Assembly (NCBI RefSeq): GCF_027531815.1
Contig: NZ_JAPZSK010000004.1
Location: 434,001-498,000 of the forward strand
DNA from: Gemmatimonas sp.
GTDB taxonomy: Bacteria > Gemmatimonadota > Gemmatimonadetes > Gemmatimonadales > Gemmatimonadaceae
Direction of reading: 5' to 3'
DNA: 64,000 nucleotides
The notes under the pieces were generated by a model, which saw only the letters and a list, made by a program, of their open reading frames with translations, had not been told where the DNA came from and made no database searches. Positions 54,005 to 61,385 of the stretch are shown in pieces. Made by a program: the position numbers and the translations under genes. Position 1 is the stretch's first letter, and each line of letters starts with the position of its first letter.

Positions 54005-55459
54005 TTACCCGAAATAATCCTGGTTGGGGCGCCGGCGCGGTTCGCGCTCGGCCCGCCCATACGCGCCGGCGTCGGAGCGCGAGATCTTGCGGCGTGCCAC
54101 CAGCGCTTCCAGCACGAGTTCGCAGGCCACCACGATCATGGCATCGTCGCCCTTGCGGGCGAGGCCAAGCGCCACCACGGTGTCCACCAAGCCGGGAACC
54201 AGATTGAAGCCCTTCCGTACCACGTCGATGGCGATGTCGTCGCCGACCTGCAGGGCGCTCCCCTGATCGAACCACATCACGATGTCGTCGGTGTCGAGAT
54301 CTCCCGCCCGCTCGCGCAACGTGGCATCGCAGGCACGACGAATGAGCTCCCTGGCGATGGCGTTGCCGCCCACCAGCTCCCCCTCGTATTCGAGCTCGAT
54401 CTTGCCGGTAATTGCGGGGAGCGCGGCATAGACATCGGCCACCCGCGGGACCGCCTCACCGTCGCCGCTCCGCAGCGCACGCTGCTCGGCGTTCGACACG
54501 ACGTTCTCCATGGCGGTGATGGGCATGCGTTGCGACACGCCGCTCCGCTTGTCAATGCGCTTGTCGTCACGGGCCTCGAAGGCGATGCGCTCCACGACTT
54601 CCTCGATGAGGTCGGGGACGCGGATGTCGACGCCGTGGTCGCGCTTTGTCCACGCTTCCTGCCGGGTAATGGAGACCCCGAGCGCGACCGACTCCGGGTA
54701 ATGCGTGATGATCTCGCTGCCGATGCGGTCCTTGAGCGGCGTGATGATCTTGCCGCGCGCCGTGTAGTCTTCGGGATTGGCGGTGAAGCACAGGAGGACG
54801 TCGAGTGCGAGACGCACGGGATAGCCTTTGATCTGGACGTCGCCTTCCTGCATGATGTTGAAGAGGCCAACCTGCACCTTGCCGGCGAGGTCGGGCAGTT
54901 CGTTCAGCGCGAAAATGCCACGGTTCGCCCGCGGCAACATGCCATAATGGATGGTGAGCTCGTCGCTCAGCAGGTGCCCACCGCGTGCGGCCTTGATGGG
55001 GTCCACGTCGCCGATGATGTCGGCGACCGTCACGTCGGGGGTGGCGAGCTTCTCCACGTATCGCTGGTCACGCGAGACCCACGCAATGGGGGTGTCATCG
55101 CCGGCATCAGCAATGAGGGTGCGCGCGTACTTGGAGATGGGCGCGAACGGATCATCGTTCACCTCGCTCCCGGCAATCACCGGCATCGCTTCATCGAGCA
55201 GCGAGGCGAGCGCGCGCAGGATGCGGGACTTGGCCTGACCGCGCAACCCGAGCAGGATGAAGTTGTGGCGGGCCAGCAGGGCGTTCACGATCTGCGGCAT
55301 CACCGTGTCCTCGTAGCCGAGGACACCGCGAAAGAGCGGCCCGCCGTCCTGCAGGCGCGCAATGAGATTGCGGCGAATCTCGTCCTTGACGTCTTTCGGA
55401 CGATTGGCGGCGTAGCCGGAGCGCTTCAGTGCGCCGAGGGTATCGGGGAGTCTGGACAC
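54005..55459 (-). CDS. MoxR/Mg-chelatase-like AAA+ ATPase
   Basis: 484 residues. The N-terminal region ([17 protein letters not shown]) leads to a Walker A of the chelatase kind, GLRGQAKSR (71-79). The expected Walker B Asp-Glu is replaced by FALNELPDL with Asn186-Glu187. A long insert precedes it ([20 protein letters not shown]). Sensor-like [19 protein letters not shown] follows. The C-terminal third is helical, with a charged end ([10 protein letters not shown]). The family remodels protein complexes with a VWA partner, and one is encoded at 42760. Asn for Asp in Walker B is often tolerated or regulatory, but could lower hydrolysis. Whether the two proteins act together is inference from family knowledge. 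Confidence 0.9.
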   Translation of the reverse strand: MSRLPDTLGALKRSGYAANRPKDVKDEIRRNLIARLQDGGPLFRGVLGYEDTVMPQIVNALLARHNFILLGLRGQAKSRILRALASLLDEAMPVIAGSEVNDDPFAPISKYARTLIADAGDDTPIAWVSRDQRYVEKLATPDVTVADIIGDVDPIKAARGGHLLSDELTIHYGMLPRANRGIFALNELPDLAGKVQVGLFNIMQEGDVQIKGYPVRLALDVLLCFTANPEDYTARGKIITPLKDRIGSEIITHYPESVALGVSITRQEAWTKRDHGVDIRVPDLIEEVVERIAFEARDDKRIDKRSGVSQRMPITAMENVVSNAEQRALRSGDGEAVPRVADVYAALPAITGKIELEYEGELVGGNAIARELIRRACDATLRERAGDLDTDDIVMWFDQGSALQVGDDIAIDVVRKGFNLVPGLVDTVVALGLARKGDDAMIVVACELVLEALVARRKISRSDAGAYGRAEREPRRRPNQDYFG

Positions 55460-55821
55460 GGTGAGAAATCAGGGACACGAAAACGGGGAGGCCAGGGGGC
55501 AACGGCGTCGCTCACACTCGGCGGGCCGACCCCCTCGGACCTCGCGGGGCACCAAGGCATAGCGCACGAGCCCTGCGAACGGTGCCCGCGAGCTGAGGCC
55601 AGGGGGTGCGCCCTGCTCGCGTTTCAGGAACACTGGAAAATCCATGTCCCACAAGCGCTTTCCTCGTGTCGGCACGGGTTAGGATCCGATTACGGCGTCT
55701 TGACAGCTGGGTGTGGCACCGTACATTCCTCTCGCTTGATCCCCGTCGGCACACCTGCCGGGGGGGCCGTGCGCATTATGGACGCACGGCGCACACATCG
55801 CACCGTTTGGAGTCCAACATC
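55460..55821. other. Intergenic region upstream of small lipoprotein gene
   Basis: About 360 bp without a credible gene. It diverges from the AAA ATPase gene at 55459. The right half holds a promoter-like pair (55700-55727) for the lipoprotein gene. I see no other repeats or structured RNA. Confidence 0.5.
55700..55727 (+). promoter_or_regulatory. Candidate sigma-70-type promoter for small lipoprotein gene
   Basis: TTGACA at 55700-55705, a perfect -35, and TACATT at 55722-55727, a 4/6 match to -10, are separated by 16 bases. About 95 bases lie between this and the ATG at 55822, whose GGAG ribosome site is at 55809-55812. Confidence 0.5.
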
Positions 55822-56028
55822 ATGAAGCGCATCGCCCTCGTCGCCGCTGCAATCGTGCTCGCCGCCTGCTCCGCCAAGGAAGAGGCCCCCGCCGCCGACA
55901 CCGCCGCTGCCGCCCCGGCCGCTGCCGCCCCGGCCATGGATTCGGCCGCGATGGCCGCTCCGGCCGACTCGGCCAAGCCTGACTCGGCCGCCGCGGCCGC
56001 CCCGGCTGCCGACACGGCCAAGCACTAA
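55822..56028 (+). CDS. Small Ala/Asp-rich lipoprotein
   Basis: 68 residues. Starts MKRIALVAAAIVLAACSA, a lipoprotein signal with lipidated Cys16. The mature 53 residues are made only of Ala, Pro, Asp, Ser, Lys, Glu, Thr, Met and one final His in low-complexity repeats of the ADTAAAAPA and DSAAMAAPADSAKPDS kind. It has no fold I recognise. It is probably an abundant, flexible outer-membrane or periplasmic lipoprotein, perhaps a structural linker. It is monocistronic: its own promoter-like sequence lies upstream and a strong terminator directly downstream, which suggests high expression. Confidence 0.85.
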   Translation: MKRIALVAAAIVLAACSAKEEAPAADTAAAAPAAAAPAMDSAAMAAPADSAKPDSAAAAAPAADTAKH

Positions 56029-56041
56029 GCTGTTCGTGCAG

Positions 56042-56073
56042 AAAGGGGGCCGCACTTCGGTGCGGCCCCCTTT
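56042..56073 (+). terminator. Strong intrinsic terminator of small lipoprotein gene
   Basis: AAAGGGGGCCGCAC pairs perfectly (14 bp) with GTGCGGCCCCCTTT around a TTCG tetraloop, and runs into TTCTTTC. It starts 13 bases after the stop at 56028 and lies before the convergent YgfZ-like gene. Confidence 0.92.
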
Positions 56074-56109
56074 TTCTTTCCCTTCCACGGGCCCCGCAGG
56101 CCGCTCGGG

Positions 56110-57213
56110 TCACTCGGGGAAGGGGAGCGCCTCGACCGTGGCGGTAATGCCGTCGTGCACTCGCACCGTGTCCCCCGGCGCCACCTCCCGCCGAATCATG
56201 GCCATCGCGATCGGACCTAGACGTGGGGACAGCACCGAGCTGCGCACATCGCCGACATCCTTACCGCTGGCGTCGTACACCCGCGCAAACTGCGGGAGTG
56301 GCTGGTCCGCGCGAAGGCCACGCAGGTGGCGGTTCACATGGCCACGGAAATGCACCCGGGCCACCGTCTCCTGCCCGGTGTAGCACCCCTTGGTGAAGGA
56401 GATCGCCCCCAGGGTGTCGAGATTCGCCTCCTGCGGAATGGTGTGTTCGTCCATGTCGGCACCAAATGCCGGACGTCCCCCCTCAACGCGCGCCACGTTC
56501 CAGACGGCACGTGAGGCGTGGCGCTTCGTGGACGCCAGCAACTGACCGCGCACCACTTCGCCGTCGTGCGCGTCGGCAACGATGACGAAGCCGGGCAGGG
56601 AACCCATGACCGGAGCGCGAATGAGCCGAACCGATACCGGTCCAATGGTCCAGAGCCCATGCGACCAGACGGGCCACTCGTCGAGTGTGCCGGCCATGAG
56701 GTCGCCGAGCGGCGCGGCGCTGGGGGCACCGCCCCCCAGAGTCGCCACGGCAGCGGCCGCCCGCTCCCCATACAGCATGTAGGTGACCCACTGTGCCGAC
56801 TCGTCGGTTACCTTGGCCAACCGCGGATTGATGTACTTGCGCGCCAGGTCGAGCCACGCCGGAGCGTACGGACGGAGTACGGTGAGCATGAAGCGGTCGG
56901 CAGCGGTGCGCACCACATACATGTCGCACACCACCTTCCCCTTGGGTGTCAGCGCGACCGCATGCAGCCCCATGCCCACGGCCAATTCGCTCACGTCGTT
57001 CGTAATGAGGCCGTTCAACGCCTCCATGGCCTTCGGCCCTTCGACACTGCTCCAGTGGTTCATCCCCTCGAACCAGACCGCGTCGCGCCGCAAGTCGTGG
57101 TACGCCTCGACGTCATCGCGGCTCAGCGGTTCCGGATACACCACGGGTGGTGTCTCCGCGCCGTTCGGCAGGCCGGTCGTTGAAGCAGCAGGGTTCACAG
57201 ACGGATCGCTCAC
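56110..57213 (-). CDS. ygfZ: YgfZ/GcvT-like folate-binding protein
   Basis: 367 residues from GTG 57213, chosen because AGGAG lies 4 bases upstream; a start at 57273 or 57369 would give a long, disordered lead. The hallmark is KGCYTGQE, the YgfZ Cys motif, near residue 275. The N-terminal part is GcvT-like (MNHWSSVEGPKAMEALNGLI; VALTPKGKVVCDMYVV), with a C-terminal barrel VRSSVLSPRLGPIAMAMI. YgfZ is a tetrahydrofolate-dependent helper for iron-sulphur proteins, including tRNA thiolation enzymes. A link to metH folate use elsewhere in the window is only general. Confidence 0.9.
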   Translation of the reverse strand: MSDPSVNPAASTTGLPNGAETPPVVYPEPLSRDDVEAYHDLRRDAVWFEGMNHWSSVEGPKAMEALNGLITNDVSELAVGMGLHAVALTPKGKVVCDMYVVRTAADRFMLTVLRPYAPAWLDLARKYINPRLAKVTDESAQWVTYMLYGERAAAAVATLGGGAPSAAPLGDLMAGTLDEWPVWSHGLWTIGPVSVRLIRAPVMGSLPGFVIVADAHDGEVVRGQLLASTKRHASRAVWNVARVEGGRPAFGADMDEHTIPQEANLDTLGAISFTKGCYTGQETVARVHFRGHVNRHLRGLRADQPLPQFARVYDASGKDVGDVRSSVLSPRLGPIAMAMIRREVAPGDTVRVHDGITATVEALPFPE

Positions 57214-57343
57214 GAAGCTCCTTGGCGCATGGACGTTGGCGCGGTCGGTGAGTGACGAGGACGCGCGGTCCATTCCGCACGCGTGGCTGAACACCGCTTC
57301 TAGTGTAACGAGGCGAAAGAACGAATCAATCTGATGCCGTTCC

Positions 57344-57922
57344 TCAGAAGGCGCGCACGAGCGCCGCAAACTCGCCGGCCACGGCGGTCGTCGTCGCTCC
57401 CTGCGGTTCCCACGCGACTCGCTCGGAGGGTGGCTGACGGAGTCCGTTCAGCCGCCCGTCAATGGCCCGCCAACTGCGCATAAGTGAAGCGTCGGCTCCG
57501 AGTGGCCGGTCATCACTGCATCGAACGAAGGCGAGCGTATGGTCGAGCCCAAGCAGGGCGAGCAGCGGCTCCACCTCGCGCCGTTCGCCGTCAGCCCGTA
57601 CGACGACACGATCGCCCCGACGCCCCGCTGCCTCCATTTCCTCCCGGACCGCCAAGTGCACCGGCACGCCGTGCGCCACCAGCTGGCGGTACCCCCGTTG
57701 CGCACGCAGGGCGACGAGTTCGGGAAGGGTGGGATCCCGCTCGAACTCGGCGGCGAACAGCGCCCGCGAGGCCTCCAGCAGGGTGCGCCCTGGGAGTACG
57801 GCGAGCGCCGCTGCCGTTGATCTCGGCTGGAACTCGGCCGCCGCCGCGTCGGCGAGCACATGCGCTCGCAACGGAAGGGTGTCGGCAAGAACGCCGTCGA
57901 AGGCCACGATCAGCGCGGGCAT
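57344..57922 (-). CDS. HAD-superfamily-like protein lacking the nucleophilic Asp
   Basis: 192 residues from ATG 57922 (a start at 57946 would add 8). The N-terminus MPALIVAFDGVLADTLPLR aligns with HAD motif I of the phosphoglucomutase type (FDxDGVLxDT), but the first, nucleophilic Asp is replaced by Ala (AFDGV). The helical cap region (RAHVLADAAAAEF, LPGRTLLEASRALFAAEF) is kept. No clear motif III Lys or motif IV Asp pair follows; the middle contains RRGDRVVVRADGERREVEPLL and FVRCSDDRPLG. It is probably a catalytically dead or regulatory HAD relative. The 3' neighbour on the same strand is YgfZ, 130 bases away. Low-complexity Ala/Arg content inflates the similarity, so the family call is moderate. 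Confidence 0.68.
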   Translation of the reverse strand: MPALIVAFDGVLADTLPLRAHVLADAAAAEFQPRSTAAALAVLPGRTLLEASRALFAAEFERDPTLPELVALRAQRGYRQLVAHGVPVHLAVREEMEAAGRRGDRVVVRADGERREVEPLLALLGLDHTLAFVRCSDDRPLGADASLMRSWRAIDGRLNGLRQPPSERVAWEPQGATTTAVAGEFAALVRAF

Positions 57923-57963
57923 GCCAGAAAAGCTAGCAGGTCCCACACCGTCCCACGGCGATG

Positions 57964-59253
57964 TCAGAACGGCTCTTCGAGGCTTTCCGACTGGGGCGTG
58001 AACAGCTCGGCACCGCTCTCCGTGATGACCATGTCGTCCTCGAGACGAATGCCGAACTCACCGGGGATGTAGATGCCCGGTTCGTCTGAGAACACCATGC
58101 CGGGCGCGAGCGGCATGGTATTGCCGCGCACCAGATAGGGCCACTCGTGCCCGTCCATCCCCATGCCATGCCCCACCCGATGTGAGAAGTACTTGTAGTC
58201 GGGACCAAAGCCGGCATCGACGATCACCTTGCGCGCGGCGGCATCGACGGCTTCGCAGGGCACCCCCGGCTTCGCCGCGGCCAGCGCGGCACTCTGCGCC
58301 TTGAACTCAATCTCGAAGACATCCTTCATCCGCTGCGTCGCCTTGCCGAGGACGAACGTGCGGGAGATGTCCGAACTGTAGCCCTCCACCTTGCAGCCGC
58401 CGTCGATGAGGAGAATGCTGCCTTCCTGCACGACTTGCGGGGTGGCGCTTCCGTGGGGTAGGGCACTGTACTTGCCCACCTGCACCCCGGCACTGCCGCT
58501 ATAGCCGAGTCGCTTGTGCGCGAGCTGGACGAGATCCTCGAAGTCATCCTGCGTCATCCCTTCCTTGAGCGATCGGTATGCCGCCTCGTATGCGCGCAGG
58601 GTGACCTTGCTGGCGTGCCGCATGAGGGCCAACTCGTGCGCGTCCTTCGTGATGCGGCATCCAGCGGTCACCGGCGTTCCGCTGACGGTGCGCACCTGGG
58701 GAATGTGCGCGGCGCCGTCGCTGAACTGAAACTTGACCGTCTCTTCCACCCCGATGGTGGCTGTCGCCAGGCCACGGTCACGCAGCCCCTTGCCGAAGAA
58801 TGCCCACGGATCCTCGTGCTCTTCCCATGCATAGACGGTGGCGTCCATGCCGAGGGGTCCCATGGTGGCCTGCTCGAGGGCACGCTCCTCCTCGAATTTC
58901 GGCGTGACAAGGAACGGCGCCCCCTTGGCCGGAATCACCACGGCAAGCAGCCGCTCGCTGTTCCCCCAGCGCATTCCCGTGAAGTACTCCATGCTGGTGC
59001 CACCGGCGAGCATGAGGGCGTCAATGTGCTGCTCGGTCATGAGTCGCCGCGCCTTCTCCAGGCGTGCCTTGCGTTCGTCCACCGAGATGGGGACGACCCC
59101 GTCCTTCATGGGCGTGAGTGCCGCAATCGCCGGCGGCAGGTCACTGGGCACTGGCGTGGTGCTGACGTTGGCGTTGGCCTGATCGCATCCGGTCACGGCG
59201 AGCGCCGCGAGTGACGCAGAGGAGGTGGCGAGGAAATCGCGGCGAGTGGTCAT
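57964..59253 (-). CDS. Tat-exported M24-family metallopeptidase (Xaa-Pro dipeptidase-like)
   Basis: 429 residues. It starts MTTRRDFLATSSASLAALA, with a twin-arginine motif (RRDFL) and a lipobox-like AVTGC at the end, so a Tat-exported lipoprotein is likely. An N-terminal creatinase-type domain (DALMLAGGTSMEYFTGMRWG) precedes the pita-bread domain with all five metal ligands: LLIDGG and YSSDISRTF (two Asp), SHRVGHGMGMDGHEW (His), DEPGIYIPGEFG and RLEDDMVIT (two Glu). It cleaves X-Pro peptides or related substrates, outside the cytoplasm. Longer starts up to 59391 lack the Tat signal at the N-terminus. Confidence 0.92.
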   Translation of the reverse strand: MTTRRDFLATSSASLAALAVTGCDQANANVSTTPVPSDLPPAIAALTPMKDGVVPISVDERKARLEKARRLMTEQHIDALMLAGGTSMEYFTGMRWGNSERLLAVVIPAKGAPFLVTPKFEEERALEQATMGPLGMDATVYAWEEHEDPWAFFGKGLRDRGLATATIGVEETVKFQFSDGAAHIPQVRTVSGTPVTAGCRITKDAHELALMRHASKVTLRAYEAAYRSLKEGMTQDDFEDLVQLAHKRLGYSGSAGVQVGKYSALPHGSATPQVVQEGSILLIDGGCKVEGYSSDISRTFVLGKATQRMKDVFEIEFKAQSAALAAAKPGVPCEAVDAAARKVIVDAGFGPDYKYFSHRVGHGMGMDGHEWPYLVRGNTMPLAPGMVFSDEPGIYIPGEFGIRLEDDMVITESGAELFTPQSESLEEPF

Positions 59254-59314
59254 GGGCAGACTCGAGGGGAGGGAAGAGAGGAAACCGTGTACACGATGGC
59301 GCACCGAGGAACGT

Positions 59315-59794
59315 TCAGGGCTGAATGCCACCGCCCCCGTCACCGCCGCTCGACGCGCTGGCGGCGGTGCTGGCGCTGAGGGCGAGCACAAGGACGGCTA
59401 CGACGGCGCCAACGAGCCCCCAGGTGCGCTTGCGGGAGAATGTGCGCGTTTGCACCTGCTCGATGTTGGCGCGGGCGATCGTGACGGGCACTCCGTTCTG
59501 CGGAAAGCGTTCGCGGGTCTGCGTGAAGACGTCGGTGACGATCAGTTCGATCGAGTCGCCGGTGACGCGCGTGATCGGACCGTCAAGCGAGCGGACGTTC
59601 TCGCCGAGCTTCCCCTGAACCGCGGTCGATCCGGCGCCGGTGAGGAACACGGAGGATTCGCCGAGGGCGGGCGTGACATTCGTTGCGACCGGGACGTAGC
59701 GGTAGCAGCCAACGAGCGGCAGCGCGAGCGACCAGGCGGTGAGCGTGAGGGCCGTGAACGCGGCCGGGCGACGGCGATGAAACGGGTGTGCCAT
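59315..59794 (-). CDS. Lipoprotein of unknown function with C-terminal hydrophobic segment
   Basis: 159 residues from ATG 59794. A signal ends LALPLVGC (lipidated Cys near 31). It contains a domain of about 80 residues with strands (SSVFLTGAGSTAVQGKLG; GPITRVTGDSIELIVTDV; GVPVTIARANIEQVQTRTF). A hydrophobic helix follows (WGLVGAVVAVLVLALSAS), then a Gly/Ser tail. This layout is seen in short surface lipoproteins of this kind of bacterium; I do not recognise the family. Confidence 0.7.
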   Translation of the reverse strand: MAHPFHRRRPAAFTALTLTAWSLALPLVGCYRYVPVATNVTPALGESSVFLTGAGSTAVQGKLGENVRSLDGPITRVTGDSIELIVTDVFTQTRERFPQNGVPVTIARANIEQVQTRTFSRKRTWGLVGAVVAVLVLALSASTAASASSGGDGGGGIQP

Positions 59795-59879
59795 GGCGAA
59801 TACCGGGTGCGGGTACGGCTGCAAGTTACGGCGCCGACGCGCGAGGGGTCAGAGCCACACACCAAAACCCTCCAACGAA

Positions 59880-59911
59880 ATCGGGGGCGCCGCCAAGCGG
59901 TCGCCCCCGAT
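59880..59911. terminator. Hairpin downstream of SusD-like gene
   Basis: ATCGGGGGCG (59880-59889) pairs with CGCCCCCGAT (59902-59911). The loop has a further CCGC/GCGG stem, giving a nearly continuous 14-bp stem 61 bases beyond the SusD stop (minus strand). A weak T-run follows on the minus strand. Confidence 0.6.
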
Positions 59912-59971
59912 CCCGTCCTCTCCATCCCTCGTACCGGCGATCACCAGCGCGCCGGGACGAGCGTCAGTCGC

Positions 59972-61366
59972 TTACTGGCACGCGGCCGGCCGATCCTGCG
60001 AGGGTTGTGGCGCCAGCGGGTTCTGCTGCCGCTCGTTGAACGAAATGGGGAAGAAGCACGGTCGGGTGCCCCGCGTGCTCACCCACCGATCCGCCCGGAT
60101 CTGGAAGCGGTAGTGGTCGATGAGGCGACGCGCCTGCAGGAACAGCGACACGTTGCGCTCGTGAACGAGGATGTCCCGTGCCGTCACCGCGCTGGTCGGC
60201 GTCCACGCCGGAAGGGCATCCACCGTGCGGACCGCATTGATGCGGCTGGCGAACTCGGTGGTGTTGCCCGTGGCGAGCGCAGCCTCGGCGAGGATGAGCT
60301 GCATTTCCTTTGCCGACACGGCCGTCCATCCCACGTTCACCGTCGAGGAGAGACGGCAGCACTCGTTGATGTTCGCGAGCGTTACCGGATCGACCTCGTT
60401 GGTGATGGGATCGCGCATGGCGATGCCCGCCGCGCCATCTACCGGACGCGTACCCGCCGCGGTGGGGATGATGTAGCGGTTGCCGGCCCGAATCTCGAGG
60501 CGGCCGTTCATCTCGGAACCGGTCGAGAACCAGCCACCAGCATTCTGCGCGATGACGTCGAAGCGGTAGCGTGCGCTGTTGCTGCCGAAGGCAGCAATGG
60601 CGGCGGTGGCGTCGGCGTTGGCCCCGGCGTCATTGATGAGCGGCTGGGCCGGGAAACCACGCGGCGCGCGCAGCGTGGCCCACACCGCCCTCGACCACTT
60701 CGCCCGCGCCTGCATGGCCAGCAGGCGGGCCCGCAGCGGCTGGTTGTTGAGCGCCGTGGCGACCGCCAATCCCTTGCCCGTGTAGACGATGGCGGAATCG
60801 AACATGACACGCATGTTCGCTTCACCCACCGGCGCCCCACTGTTCACGCGATCGGACGAGATGATGAAGTCCTCGTAGTTCTCGCCGATCATGGTGTAGA
60901 TCGTGGCGCCCAGGAAGTACGCCTGCGCGAGGTCGGCCCGGTTGCGCAGTGACCCGGTGCGATCGTACCCCTCGAGCTTGGGCAGGACATAATTGGTCAT
61001 CCAGCGGGCCTGGCTCACGAACGGGTACTGTCCGTCGGTGTACTCGTTGAGCGGGTCACCGATGTCCCCCACGTCGAGCAGGTTCCAGTACTCGCGCGAA
61101 CCCACCCACGTGAGTTCGTCGGCGGCGGCGCCGCTGGTGCCGGTGATCTGGTTGCCAGCCGCGTTCACCGCGCCATACAGGCCGGTCACGAGCGAGGTCG
61201 CCGCCGCTGACGCCGTCGCAATGGCGTCCTCGGTGACAGCGTTGGGGTTCTTCACTTCCGTGGAGAACACGGTGCAGGAGGCCAGCGTCATCGTCCCCAG
61301 GACCGCCATGGCGGTGCCCATGGAGCGACGGAAGCGCGTTCCCTGCGTCATGGAATGCTTCTGCAT
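59972..61366 (-). CDS. SusD/RagB-family outer-membrane lipoprotein
   Basis: 464 residues. Lipoprotein signal with TMTLASC (Cys31), then the SusD pattern: NPNAVTEDAIATASAAATSLV, DELTWVGSREYWNLLDVG, AYFLGATIYTMIGENYEDF, GLAVATALNNQPLRARLLAMQARAKW, KEMQLILAEAALATGN, and a C-terminal AAQ-type end. SusD proteins bind glycans or oligopeptides at the cell surface and lid the SusC barrel. It pairs with the TonB receptor gene directly upstream on the same strand (19 bases apart). Confidence 0.93.
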   Translation of the reverse strand: MQKHSMTQGTRFRRSMGTAMAVLGTMTLASCTVFSTEVKNPNAVTEDAIATASAAATSLVTGLYGAVNAAGNQITGTSGAAADELTWVGSREYWNLLDVGDIGDPLNEYTDGQYPFVSQARWMTNYVLPKLEGYDRTGSLRNRADLAQAYFLGATIYTMIGENYEDFIISSDRVNSGAPVGEANMRVMFDSAIVYTGKGLAVATALNNQPLRARLLAMQARAKWSRAVWATLRAPRGFPAQPLINDAGANADATAAIAAFGSNSARYRFDVIAQNAGGWFSTGSEMNGRLEIRAGNRYIIPTAAGTRPVDGAAGIAMRDPITNEVDPVTLANINECCRLSSTVNVGWTAVSAKEMQLILAEAALATGNTTEFASRINAVRTVDALPAWTPTSAVTARDILVHERNVSLFLQARRLIDHYRFQIRADRWVSTRGTRPCFFPISFNERQQNPLAPQPSQDRPAACQ

Positions 61367-61385
61367 AGAGGGATCGTGCTCCGGA

